From Blastocystis hominis (Eukaryota; Sar; Bigyra; Opalinata; Blastocystidae), in the NCBI RefSeq assembly GCF_000151665.1, contig NW_013171816.1, positions 1,436,204 to 1,500,203 on the forward strand: 64,000 nt of DNA. Direction: 5' to 3'. Under the pieces are notes generated by a model. It did not search any database. It saw only the letters and a list, made by a program, of their open reading frames with translations, and was not told where the DNA came from. Every line of letters starts with the position of its first letter. Positions within the stretch are counted from its first letter, which is position 1. The position numbers were made by a program, and so were the translations under genes. Below are positions 1 to 12,300 of the stretch, in pieces.

Positions 1-37
1 TTCTGAGCTATTGGTCCCATTCATCTCACAAATTGAA

Positions 38-2277
38 ATGCAAAAAGGAGTATATTCTTTTATATCCAATGAGTCGTTAGGAAGAATCTGACAAGGAAAA
101 AGCGTTTATGTTAGAGCAGCAAAACATTGCTCTTTCAAAGCAGTACTTTATCATCTCCAAAGAAAATGACGCGCTGAAGACCGAAAACTCGCGTCATTGC
201 TCTCAGCTTCAAGATTTACAAAATGACTGCTTAGCGTACCAGTCCATTCTCCAGATGCTATACACCCGGCTGAAAAATCTTCTCCAACTGTATAATAAGC
301 CCGATGTAAACTCGCTGACGATGTTGTCACGTAGGGTCCTTCCAATACAGACGAGATTGTGGATGTTTTTGGCTCGGGGTTCCTATCGGATGAATCGATC
401 CTAAGTCTCGTGAAGTCATCCGTTCCAGCCATACTCTCTCCATCTCCCCGCGAGCCCTCCGAGTCCTCCGAATCCCCCGCAGACCCCACAAACTCCGAAG
501 ATCCCACATCAAAACGTCTCCGCCTCGCCTCTCCCGAAGCCAGCGTCCTTCTTCGCCAGCTCGAGTCTCTCGAAGCCTCTCACCGCACCGGCGACGCCCT
601 CCAAAAATCGGCGCTTTTTCTCGACCAGCGTCGCAACGACCTTCTCCGCGCCGCCCTGGTGAACGCTCTGCAGCGTCTGCGTCTCCTCATGCAGGAGGTC
701 GACTCGTACCGCTCCCAGGTGCATCAATTATCGCGGGAACAGGCCGCTTTGCAGCAGCAGCTCGAGCATCCCGCGGTTCTCGAGGACCAGACGTCCCCGC
801 TCCCCGAGCCCTCCCTCCGCAAGCCCCGCGGGGAACCCTCTCTCTCCGCGAGTCCGAGCACTCCCGCGGGGGAGGCGGGAGAGGACGCGGCGCGGCTGGC
901 GAAGGAGGTGAAGGCGCTGGAAGCGCAGGTGGCAGAACGTGGAACCCGAATCGTGGAACTGGAGTCCGCGTCGTCGAGACTGGAAGAAACCGTGGAAACG
1001 TTGAAACGGGAGCGAAGCGGGCTTCGGGAGGAGCTGGAGGATCTGAAAGAGCGCGCGGCGGCGGCGGCGAGTCTGCGTCGGAAGGAGCGGGAAGCGGTGC
1101 TGCGCGCGGTGGAGAGCGACGTGGCCCGCGCAGAAGCGAGTCGCAGCGCGGCGACGACGCTGCTGCAGCGCGCGGAGGAGCGACTGGAGGGCGAGCGGAG
1201 GCAGGGAGAGGAGGAGAAGGAGGCGATGCGGCGCGCGCGGGAGGCGGCGGAGCAGGCGGGGAAACAGTGGAAACTGGAGCGAGACGGGTTCGAGGGGAAG
1301 CTGAAGCGTCGGAAATTGTTCGCGGATGTGATCGGCGAAGTGGAGGGCGTGTCGGCGAAGCTCCGGAAAGTGATCAGAGAGTTCGGAGGCGACGGCGGGG
1401 ACGCGGAGGCGCACATTCGCGTGCTGAAGGAGCAGATCCGCGATCTGGGCGACGCGTTCAAAGCCTGCGACGGCGCGCTGCACAAGACCAAAAAACTCGT
1501 CGAATTCGGCGATAAGAAAAACGACCAGCTGCTCAATGACTGCATGAAGCTCCAGAAAACCGTGGAAGACCAGCGCGGCGAGATCGACCGCGGGAAGGAG
1601 GCCCAGGCGAAGCTGCAGCGGGAGAACGCGGAGTTAACCGCGGAAGTGGAGCGTCTGCGGGAGGCGGGGAAGCAGAACGAAGAAGCGATGGCGAGCGTGC
1701 GGGAGGAGGCGGAGAACGTGAAGAAAACGGCGCTGGAGATGATTGGAGAGGAGGAGAGCTATCGACAGATGTGGAAACGGAGCGAGCGGAAGCGAGAGGA
1801 GATGGAGAAGCGCGTGGAGGAGCTGGTGGAGGCGAATCGGGGGCTGAAAATCGCGGGGATGCGCGATCGACGTCGATTTGTGGGGAGTTCGATTGGAATT
1901 CTGAGGCGTAGGAGGAACGGTTGCTGTCGACGAAGGACGAGGACGAGAGAGAAGTGGTGAACGCGATGCAGGAAGAGATGAGGCGGTATAAGGCGGAACT
2001 GATGTGTCCGCTGTGCAAAGTGAGGGAAAGAGATCGGGTTTTGATGGAAAGGTCCGGCCGAAGGAATGTATTTTAGCGAGGTGCCAGCATATTTTCTGCA
2101 GAGAGTGCATCGATGAGAGAATCAATGTGAGGTCTGGAGGGAAGGGTGAGGCGTAGAAGCGAGAACGGAAATGCCCGCGGTGCTTGATTCCCTTCGGGGT
2201 GGATGATGCCAAGAGGGTCTGGGTCATTAACGATTCGCAGCTGTTTGAGGAGTTGAAGGAGGAATCGAAGAATAAAT
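38..2277 (+). CDS. BRE1: BRE1-like (RNF20/40) RING E3 ubiquitin ligase, six exons, stop made by polyadenylation
   Basis: Probable nuclear E3 that places monoubiquitin on histone H2B during transcription. My model has introns at 50-80, 306-334, 1880-1911, 2052-2080 and 2127-2156 and gives 696 residues. Most of the protein is long acidic/basic coiled coil, as in BRE1. The last ~90 residues are a C3HC4 RING, read as CPLC..RVLMERCQHIFCREC..RKCPRC followed by an IPFGVDDAKRVW tail; this RING and tail match the BRE1 family closely. The first exon is only four codons (MQKG). No stop is encoded before the downstream gene: the frame reaches T2277, then ggag, then TGTTTGTT at 2282, so UAA would arise on poly(A) addition. 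Family call is firm; the first exon and the N-terminus are my inference. Confidence 0.82.
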
Positions 2278-2281
2278 GGAG

Positions 2282-2289
2282 TGTTTGTT
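2282..2289 (+). terminator. TGTTTGTT 3'-end motif of the BRE1-like gene
   Basis: Exact TGTTTGTT beginning 5 nt after the last coding T (2277). In Blastocystis this motif marks cleavage and polyadenylation. Without it the frame would run on into the next gene's start region. Confidence 0.8.
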
Positions 2290-2339
2290 TCAACTACCTT
2301 TGCTTTTGTCAATCAGGCATTCATTGCTCGTGGATCAGC

Positions 2340-3995
2340 ATGGAGGAGGTTCGTGAGAGATTGTTGCAGCGAATTGGGGGGATGGATGATATTGTTGACT
2401 TGATTCTGGAGAGATTCAAGCAGGACGCAGATCCCAAGCCGTCGCGATTTGACCTGTGTGGCTAATGGTGTAGATTCTATGTTTCTCCCTCCTTCGTAGT
2501 TACCGGAGGCATTGGTAGCGGAAAGTCGTATATTGTCAGCGAAATTGTGAAAGCGATTGGTATTCCGCATCTGTTTATTAAATGTGCCTCGATCATTCAA
2601 GCAAATATTGGCGAGAGTGAGCAGTACTTACATGTGCGATCTTTTCGTTTCTTTTTGTTTTTATATTGTAGCAAGTATTCCAATTCGCAGAGAAGCACAC
2701 TCGTTGTGCTCTTATCTTTGATGACCTGGAGATTCTGGTTCCTACTCTCTCCAATATTACTTCAATGGTCCAGGCGCGCTTGTCAACGTACTTTTTCCAG
2801 GAAGTGCGTCGCCATGTGCTCACGCCGAGTGGCTGTATCATTATTGGAATCGTCGCCCAAAGCCAATTTGGGTCGATCAACCGCCAAATACTTTGCTCTG
2901 GATATCTCAGCTGTACCATCACCATTCCCAAACTGGACAAGCGTCGCCGCCAAAAGCTTCTCTCTCTCTTTCTGGGCTCCAAACTCAACGAATCGCTCTT
3001 GGACGAACTCTCGGACCAAACCGCTTCCTACAGCGCCGCCGACCTCTGCGACTTCTGCTCGCAAGTGTTCAGCCATCTCGATTTGCAGTCCCGCCCCGCG
3101 GACGACCTCGCCCAATCGATCCTTTCCCTCGTCAAACAGCACGCGGCTTCGGTCACCCGCCAAATGAACGTCGTTCGCCCGCTTCCGGACGGATTCCGCG
3201 CTCTGATCGGGGTTTCATCGCTCATCCAGCAGGTCAACGAAGTGATTCTGAACCCTCTTCGCTCTCCCGAGATCTACGATTTCTACGATCTGCAGCCGCC
3301 GCGCGGCGCGCTTTTCTACGGCCCGTCGGGCTGCGGGAAATCGATGATGGTGGAGGCGATCGCTGCGGAAGCGGGGAAGGAAGTGCAGGTGATGTCGGTG
3401 GTGTGCAGCGATATTTTGGGGAAGTACGTGGGCGAAAGCGAGAAGAAACTGCACGATGTGTTCACGATGGCGCGGGAAGCGGCGCCGTGCATTTTGTTTC
3501 TTGATAATATTGAGAGTATTGGGCAGAGGAGAGGGAATGACAGCACGGAAGAGAAGTAAAATGCGCTCGTTTGGGTGATGAAGTAGAACGTTTGATCGAC
3601 TGCTGTCGATTTTGCTGGTCGAAATGGACGGCGTGATGACGTCCTCGGCTCCCATCTATTTGATCGGATCCACGCAGCACATCGAGCAATTGGATCCCGC
3701 GCTGTTGCGACCTGGACGCATGGAGCATCACATCAAGTTCGATTTGCCGTCCAGCGAGGCGCGATTGGAACTGTTCCGCTTGTTTTTGAAGGATGTGGCG
3801 CTGGAAGACGAGGGGAGTCGAGCGTTTATTGAGAATTGGCTGACTGCCAGAACGGCGTGGCGATCACAGGCGGATGTGCGCGCTGTGGTGGTGAATGGGT
3901 TGATGGAGGCAATACGACGAAGTCAGGATCCGAGTGGAGAGATCCGAGTGAGGCAAAGCGATTTTGAGGTTAGTTTAGAGCAATTGAAATCATAA
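2340..3995 (+). CDS. Tandem AAA ATPase (PEX1/CDC48-like layout)
   Basis: Four-exon model with introns near 2458-2499, 2634-2671 and 3556-3586, giving 514 residues. The first AAA module has Walker A TGGIGSGKS and Walker B ALIFDDLE. The second, more typical module has Walker A YGPSGCGKS, pore-region GKYVGESEKKL, Walker B CILFLDN and an arginine-finger-like LRPGRMEHH. Walker B of the second domain ends in DN where DE is usual, so hydrolysis there may be weak. The GSGKS-type first module recalls PEX1, but the protein is much shorter and lacks a recognisable PEX1 N-terminal domain; a CDC48/AFG2-type remodeller is equally possible. The first intron (42 nt) is the least certain. It ends with an encoded TAA and has a TGTTTGTT 33 nt later. 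Confidence 0.72.
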
Positions 3996-4027
3996 AATAA
4001 AAGGAGTAGTTTAATGCATTACTGTGT

Positions 4028-4035
4028 TGTTTGTT
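4028..4035 (+). terminator. TGTTTGTT 3'-end motif of the AAA ATPase gene
   Basis: Exact motif, preceded by T + 4 nt (cleavage expected after 4023). The opposite-strand TMBIM gene has its own motif at 4051-4058, so the two convergent transcripts end within about 40 bp of each other without overlapping. Confidence 0.7.
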
Positions 4036-4050
4036 TGATTGTTTGATAAT

Positions 4051-4058
4051 AACAAACA
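4051..4058 (-). terminator. TGTTTGTT 3'-end motif of the TMBIM gene
   Basis: AACAAACA on the plus strand is TGTTTGTT on the minus strand. It sits 4 nt after T4063, the first base of the stop codon that polyadenylation would complete. Confidence 0.78.
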
Positions 4059-4062
4059 CCGC

Positions 4063-4862
4063 AATCTCTGTTAATAGTAGCCGAGAGGAAAGATAATAAA
4101 TATAGGAACAGATTGATAATATCCAGATACAGAACGAGCGCTCCAAAAACATAGTCATCCACGCCCAACTCCGCTCTGCCTTTTCCTCCCACAATCAGTT
4201 GAGTATCGCATACAATATAAGCAGAAAAGAGGAAGATGGCCAGGGCAGAGTAGATCGCATACGTGAAGGGTGACCAGATACAGAAAATACCAAAGAGGCA
4301 GAGAGACAGGCAGAAAACCCACAGATAGGGGTAATAACCAGTAAAATCTCGCTCGGTACTGGAGGCGTACAGAATCAGGCACACCACGATCACTGCGGTA
4401 CCAACCATGGCCATGTACACAATGGATGGATCATAAAGGGACGTCGTGGAGGCCAAGAGAAGCGCTTCGACAATGGTCTAAACGTTACTCTCCCACAAAT
4501 CAGTTACAAAGACAGCAAGAACAATCATGTTCTTCGGATACTCCACAAATACTACAGTGTTACAAAGCTTATTCTCTTTTACTTTGCGGCATGCAGATGC
4601 TGATTACCATCATGCCGATCATAACGATGAGAGAAAACATGGAAATGGTGAATGCATTACGATAAAGCCAGAGACGGAAAGATGCGACATTACTATGCGT
4701 AAACAGAGAATCGAATCCGTACCATGCAAGCAAAACGAGCCCGAATGTCACTAACAACTGTATTGCCAAGATCGTGAAGACCTTGCGAATGAATTGGTTG
4801 CGTACAGCCACCGACTGCATCCCAATGTATGTGCTATCAGATTGTTTTTCAACGTCGCGCAT
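4063..4862 (-). CDS. TMBIM / Bax-inhibitor-1-like (Lifeguard) membrane protein, stop made by polyadenylation
   Basis: Polytopic membrane protein of 246 residues; relatives form pH-sensitive calcium leak channels in ER or Golgi membranes and modulate cell death. Introns at 4552-4582 and 4478-4507 (31 and 30 nt) restore the family order: FIRKVFTILAIQLLV first helix, then a PKNMIVLAVFTIVEALLLAS helix, ERDFTGYYPYL, YDTQLIVGGK, and the diagnostic GVDDYVFGALVLYLDIINLF. Start chosen at the first ATG (4862), giving MRDVEKQSDSTYIGM. The family normally ends shortly after this last helix. Here the frame reaches ATINRD-T, then gcgg, then TGTTTGTT, so the stop is expected only in the mRNA. Without that event the frame would add a further tail to 4019. 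Confidence 0.86.
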
Positions 4863-5023
4863 AATTTGCAAATCAAACAAAAGTAATTTTGAAAGAGAAG
4901 GAATATCACGGATTGTACAGTCTTCCAATAGAACTGTACGAACTCACATTATAGTGAGAAAATAGTGCCACATTGACAGTAGTGTCAAAACAGACTTGAT
5001 AGAATGCTTTCAACAAAGGTTCT
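4863..5023. promoter_or_regulatory. Divergent intergenic region, TMBIM (-) / PA-RING (+)
   Basis: About 160 bp between two divergently transcribed start codons, so it must hold both promoters. I see no TATA-like box or other named element. Confidence 0.35.
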
Positions 5024-6243
5024 ATGAAAAGTGACTTTGTGCTATTTCTCGTCTTTTCTTGCTCGTTCGCATTCGTAATTCGCTCTGATAAGGCCTATGA
5101 GTTCCCACACACGAAAGCGCAATTCGGTTTAGATTATCTAAACAATAGTACGGATGTGTGCAATATCTGATTCATAGCCTATTCCGGAATTCTGAAGGCT
5201 GTAGAACCCTTTCATGCGTGCTCGACGCTAAACATGAATTTAACGGGATACATTGGTTTAGCAATACGCGACAAACTCCAGAGTAATTGCTCTTTTTCTG
5301 TGAAGGCTGCAAATGTACTGTTTTCTATTAACATTTGAAGTGATAGATCCAAAATGCAGGGGCCATTGGAGTTGTTATTATGAATGAGAAGCCGTTGCGA
5401 TGGGAAGTCGATTCTTTGATTATCATGGCAAACGATACAAGTGCTCCTAGTGTATATCATTGTGTAGTCTGCTCACTAGATTACGATTCCAGCGATTTTC
5501 GTCCAATATGAAAGCGGTGAACAGATTCTTAGTTTACTGTCAAACAGCTCCTTAATCGCTGAAATCAGCAGTCAGGGAGAAAGTAGAACTGTATCTGAAG
5601 TATATCATCCTTAGCCAAACCTGGTTCCTACAACTGGCTGGCCGGCATTTTTGGTTACCTCATCGTAAGTTCACAGTTTCCGCTTCATTCCCCAGCTCTT
5701 CGTGGCGATCAACCTGCTTCTGATCATTTCCAGCATTCTCATCGGGTGTTCGAACGTGTTTGGGATGAAGCAGAGCATCGAGAAGCTGAAAGAAATCGTT
5801 ACCTTCAGCTACGATCCACCGTTTGCTTCCTTTTTTCTTGCCTGTTTACGCGTAGCGATGTGGAAAACGCGCCCGACTGCACGATCTGCCTGGAGACGCT
5901 GAAGAAGGGAGACGAGGTGAAGAAGCTTCCGTGCGGCCATGTGTTTCATTCGGCGTGCGTAACGCCCTGGCTGATGAAGAAACGAGCGGTGTGTCCGGTG
6001 TGTCGTCAAGGAATCTTCGAGGATGACATGCTTGTAGAGAGTGCGGATCGGTGGGTGAGGCGTAGAATTGGATGATGGAGGGGAAGCGAGATCGGAGTGA
6101 TCATGTTGTGGCGTTGTGGGGTAGGAGAAGAGGATGGGAATGAAGGGCAGAGTTGAATTATACAAAATCGGTGACGTACTTCTATGGAATTGGTTTTTTC
6201 ATTGTTGCCATTGTTGCGTTGGTAGTGTATGCCTTGTTTTTGT
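5024..6243 (+). CDS. PA-TM-RING E3 ubiquitin ligase (RNF13/GRAIL class), nine exons, stop made by polyadenylation
   Basis: Endosomal or secretory-pathway membrane ubiquitin ligase of 323 residues. Eight introns of 28-35 nt (5148-5177, 5315-5346, 5452-5479, 5583-5614, 5665-5695, 5821-5855, 6034-6065, 6121-6150) give one clean frame. Order: signal peptide MKSDFVLFLVFSCSFAFVI; PA domain with VEPFHACSTL, NCSFSVKAA, GAIGVVIMNE and ITIPAIFVQYESG; transmembrane helix YLILFVAINLLLIISSILIG; RING-H2 CTICLETLKKGDEVKKLPCG..H..C..CPVC. The C-terminus carries a second hydrophobic stretch, GIGFFIVAIVALVVYALFL, and the frame then meets T6243-gctg-TGTTTGTT, so the stop codon would be made by poly(A). The second helix is unusual for this class. 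The last intron is inferred from frame and its 30-nt length. Confidence 0.8.
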
Positions 6244-6247
6244 GCTG

Positions 6248-6255
6248 TGTTTGTT
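6248..6255 (+). terminator. TGTTTGTT 3'-end motif of the PA-RING gene
   Basis: Exact motif 4 nt after T6243, the same geometry as at 2277/2282 and 4063/4058. It lies only about 30 bp from the stop codon of the convergent collagen-like gene. Confidence 0.78.
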
Positions 6256-6286
6256 GGATTGAAGAAACAGGACAATTATATACACA

Positions 6287-8861
<2,575 letters not shown>

Positions 8862-8867
8862 ACAGAT
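8862..8867. repeat. Target-site duplication ACAGAT, left copy
   Basis: The same six bases occur immediately after the element's right end (30856-30861). A 6-bp duplication is the standard Polinton/Maverick integrase signature. Confidence 0.88.
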
Positions 8868-9306
8868 AGTAGTAGGAAAATGGCGCATAAAGCGCGAAAA
8901 TTTTTTCGGCCTTTTTTCTGCCATTTTTTTCCTGGCTGCCTTTTTAGGCCATTTTCTACCTGGTCACCTCGAGTACCACGGCGCATAAAGCGCGAAAAAT
9001 TTTTCGGCCCTTTTTCTGCCATTTTTATTCCAGGCCTCCTTTTTCAACCTGGCTGCCTATTTCTACCTGGTCTCCTTTTTAGACCATTTTCTACCTGGCA
9101 ACCTTGATGGCCATGGCGCATAAAGCGCGAAAATTTTTTCGGCCCTTTTTCTGCCATTTTTATCCTGGCCTCCTTTTTTCTACCTGGCTTCCCTTTTTCT
9201 GCCTGACCACCATTGCTGTCCATTGCCTGCCTCGATGGCCATGGCGCATAAAGCGCGAAAACCTTTTCGGCTATTGTCTGCCAATGTGGTAATTGTCTGT
9301 CCTTTA
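8868..9306 (+). repeat. Left terminal inverted repeat of the Polinton, with four internal sub-repeats
   Basis: Begins AGTAGTAGGAAAATGGCGC. A unit starting GCGCATAAAGCGCGAAAA and followed by TTTTTCGGCC occurs four times (near 8882, 8981, 9117 and 9246). Pyrimidine-rich CCTGGCTGCC/CCTGGTCTCC stretches separate the units. It ends at about aattgtctgtcctttata, which is mirrored at the right end. Small ORFs here are by-products of the repeats. Confidence 0.85.
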
Positions 9307-9347
9307 TACACTGTTTGATAAAGAAAACAAAGTAAAAAACTTCTCCT

Positions 9348-12300
9348 TTACATGTCCTTCAATCGGTAATGTCCAAACGCAAGTGTGTGCACGTTGTCGT
9401 CCAAGATCCATCGCTTGTTGTCCGTGCACGTCATAAGGGTCTTGGTCTGCTCCTTCGTGCTGATATCGAAGGCCTGGTTGTTGATACGCTTGAAACTGCC
9501 TTCGATCACTGCATCTTCCTTCTTCTCTGCCTCAAGTACACGCTTGTACAAGTCGATGTTCTTCACGCTCATCCTCTCACCGTCAATCACGACGTTGCGA
9601 GGTACTCCCTTCGCTGCATTGTGTATCACATGCTTCTCATCAACCAAGCAGTACATCTTCGGTCTAAGTCCCACGAACTCCGTGATGCGATGTCCGTTGT
9701 GCTCGTCCTTGAAGATAGGACCAGGCAACTTCTTGTTGAAATTGAGGAACGAGTCCAATGAAGGGAACTTGCTCTTGTTCACTTCGTGATCGTAATACTT
9801 CACGAGTTCTCCATAGAAGTAGCTAGTGTTATCCAATTCCGAGAAGTCGAATGATTTGTACATGTCACACATCTTGTGAACGATGTTAGCGCGATCGTGC
9901 AGTTGCACGATGAGCGAATCCGTGTCCTGTCCCAACAACTCCACGGTGTCGAATGTGTTCTTGAGCACGTTGTAGTAGAAATCGTAGATGATGTGTTTGG
10001 ACATGTCTAGAATGGCGAACCCGATGAAGAATGGCTTCTCCACCCTGCGCACCGGTGTGTTCAGCTTGATGCCAATCAAATTCTCGGAATACATGGTAGT
10101 CCCGGCGATCATGTCGTACCCATGCTTCTGAATGATTGCCTCACGTTCATTCCACGTGTTAGCGAACTTCACTTTCATCCGTTTCAACCCAGTCTCAACG
10201 AATTTGCCATAGGTTGAGTTTGCTAACAGCTTATACAGGTTCTTCTCCACGGTGGTCTTGGACTTGGCTCGTTTCTCACTCAGCATGTTCACATACTCGA
10301 AGATGAACGGTGCCTGCTTGAATCGAATGAGGTGGTGAATGTGTGTGACACGATAACCCTGTTGAATGCCCAGTTGCAACAGTGAGTAATGCACGAGATA
10401 CTTTCGACGAGGTACAAGATCACAGATGAGCTTCGGTGTATTCACCTCTTTCACTTTGTCCACAATGTCGTTCTTCTCTGCGTACTTCTTGATTCCATCG
10501 GAGTACATGCCCGCCTTCTGTACGGGGAAGAATGGCAGATCATTGAACTTGTCGTGTAACTCCACTGGTGCCTCGATGTCACACTCGATGAAGAATCCAT
10601 ACTTGCCGAACGTCTTGAGTGATTGCACCCACCCATTCGGGTCACGATTGATCCTCTCCATCACTTCTCGTCGTTCGGGTACACCCACCAATTCATAAGG
10701 CATCATTCGATGCATGGCTCCACCGTACAGGTTGTTGGCGTCCAGGTAGTAGATGCCTTGGGACGACGTTGCTTGCTCCTTGTTGTCAATGTCAACCTTG
10801 GCATGCCGTTTCACGATCTGTGTGATTCCTCCTCGCAGGTTCTTCAACAATCGCATGAAGTCATCGATATCATTTGTCTCCATCAATCGAATGCCCTTGC
10901 TCTCATAGAATTCACCCATGCGATTCAAGAACACTTTCACCAGTTGTTTCTCGGCGAGTCCCTCGTTGGCGTTGATGCGCATGATGTACTGAGCCCATTT
11001 CCTTGCGAGGGTCATGAGGTTACTCTCACTATGATCGCCCTCCATTGTGACCTTCAAGAATAGCGAATAGGCCATTTGCGGTGCTGTGATGTAATGCATG
11101 GGATCAACACCGAATGCATTCAGTGTGGTAACGCGAAAATGCTCGAATGCATCAGCCATGAGAGTCACATCGAGTACATTGTACAATTCGTAGTACTCAC
11201 CCCATGTCTTGATATCGAAGGTCTTCCACAGCTTCACCATGTGATCATATTCGTCTTGTGGCATCATTTCACCTTTCATATCATCAATGCATTGCTCACG
11301 AGAAGGAATGGTGGTGTTATTCAATGTGTCGTACGATTTGATGAGACTGTAGAACATGGGTTCTTTCCGTGTCAACAGATCGATGTATTCATCATCCCAT
11401 TGCTTGCCTCGAGACTCGCAGTACTTGCGTAGTTGTTGTTTGGTGTGCACGTACAAATCGAGGTTGCCTCCAAGTGTCTGTGCAACGATGGAACGCAGTG
11501 GACTGCTGATGAGCTTCAACGAGTCCTTGAATTGAATGCCATTGTACTCGATCTGCATTTCCTTGTCCTCGGTGGTTGGAATGACTTCGAGATTCCCGCC
11601 AGGCATCGTCGCGATGAGCTTCATGATGAATGTGAAATCATAGTGCGATCCATTGTGAAAGTAAACTGGCAGACGATAGTTCTTCTTGTTGAATGAGAGT
11701 TGTAGGTTACACTTGGTGCAACAGGTGCAGATGTATTGCCCGGCTTCGAAGTGGCGTACTTCTCCCTTTCCTGTGGTGTATTCACCTGCCACATGTGCAT
11801 GATGACGTACCTTGTCGTCCTCCAGTTTCTTGCGACAGAAGGGACACACGGTTGTTGCACGAAAGTCCTTCTCGATGCTCGGAGAGTTCTCGAGGGGTAA
11901 TTCATCGAATAGATATGTTTTCACACTCCCTTGCAATTGCACGAGATAGTCCATGAAAGGACGAAGCTCTTCTTCGCTCTCGTGTGGTGCATGGAAGACT
12001 CGCAGTTGGGTATCAATGGCAGGAATACGTGACACGGCTAGACAGGATAACATGATCGGCTTGTGTCTGTTCTTGTCATCAATGGCTGACTCGAAGTCAG
12101 CGTACACGACGACCGGTGCTGGCATTTCGTATCGCTGGTTGGTGAATCGCAACCGAGTCTCCTCGTTCGCCAACTCGTACTCTTCGCTTTCATTGACGAG
12201 TTCACGATGTACTTGTACTTCGTGAGCATGAACGGCTTTGCGAGATCCGAAGAAGTCGTCACAGAACCTGCACTTCACGTTTCTTGCTGTATGTCTATTC

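Noticed and set aside
8868-9306. Short ORFs in the terminal repeats (and the upstream extension of the 27,428 gene to 30,670)
   Set aside because: They translate the sub-repeats (AHKARKFFRPF-type peptides) and have no independent support.
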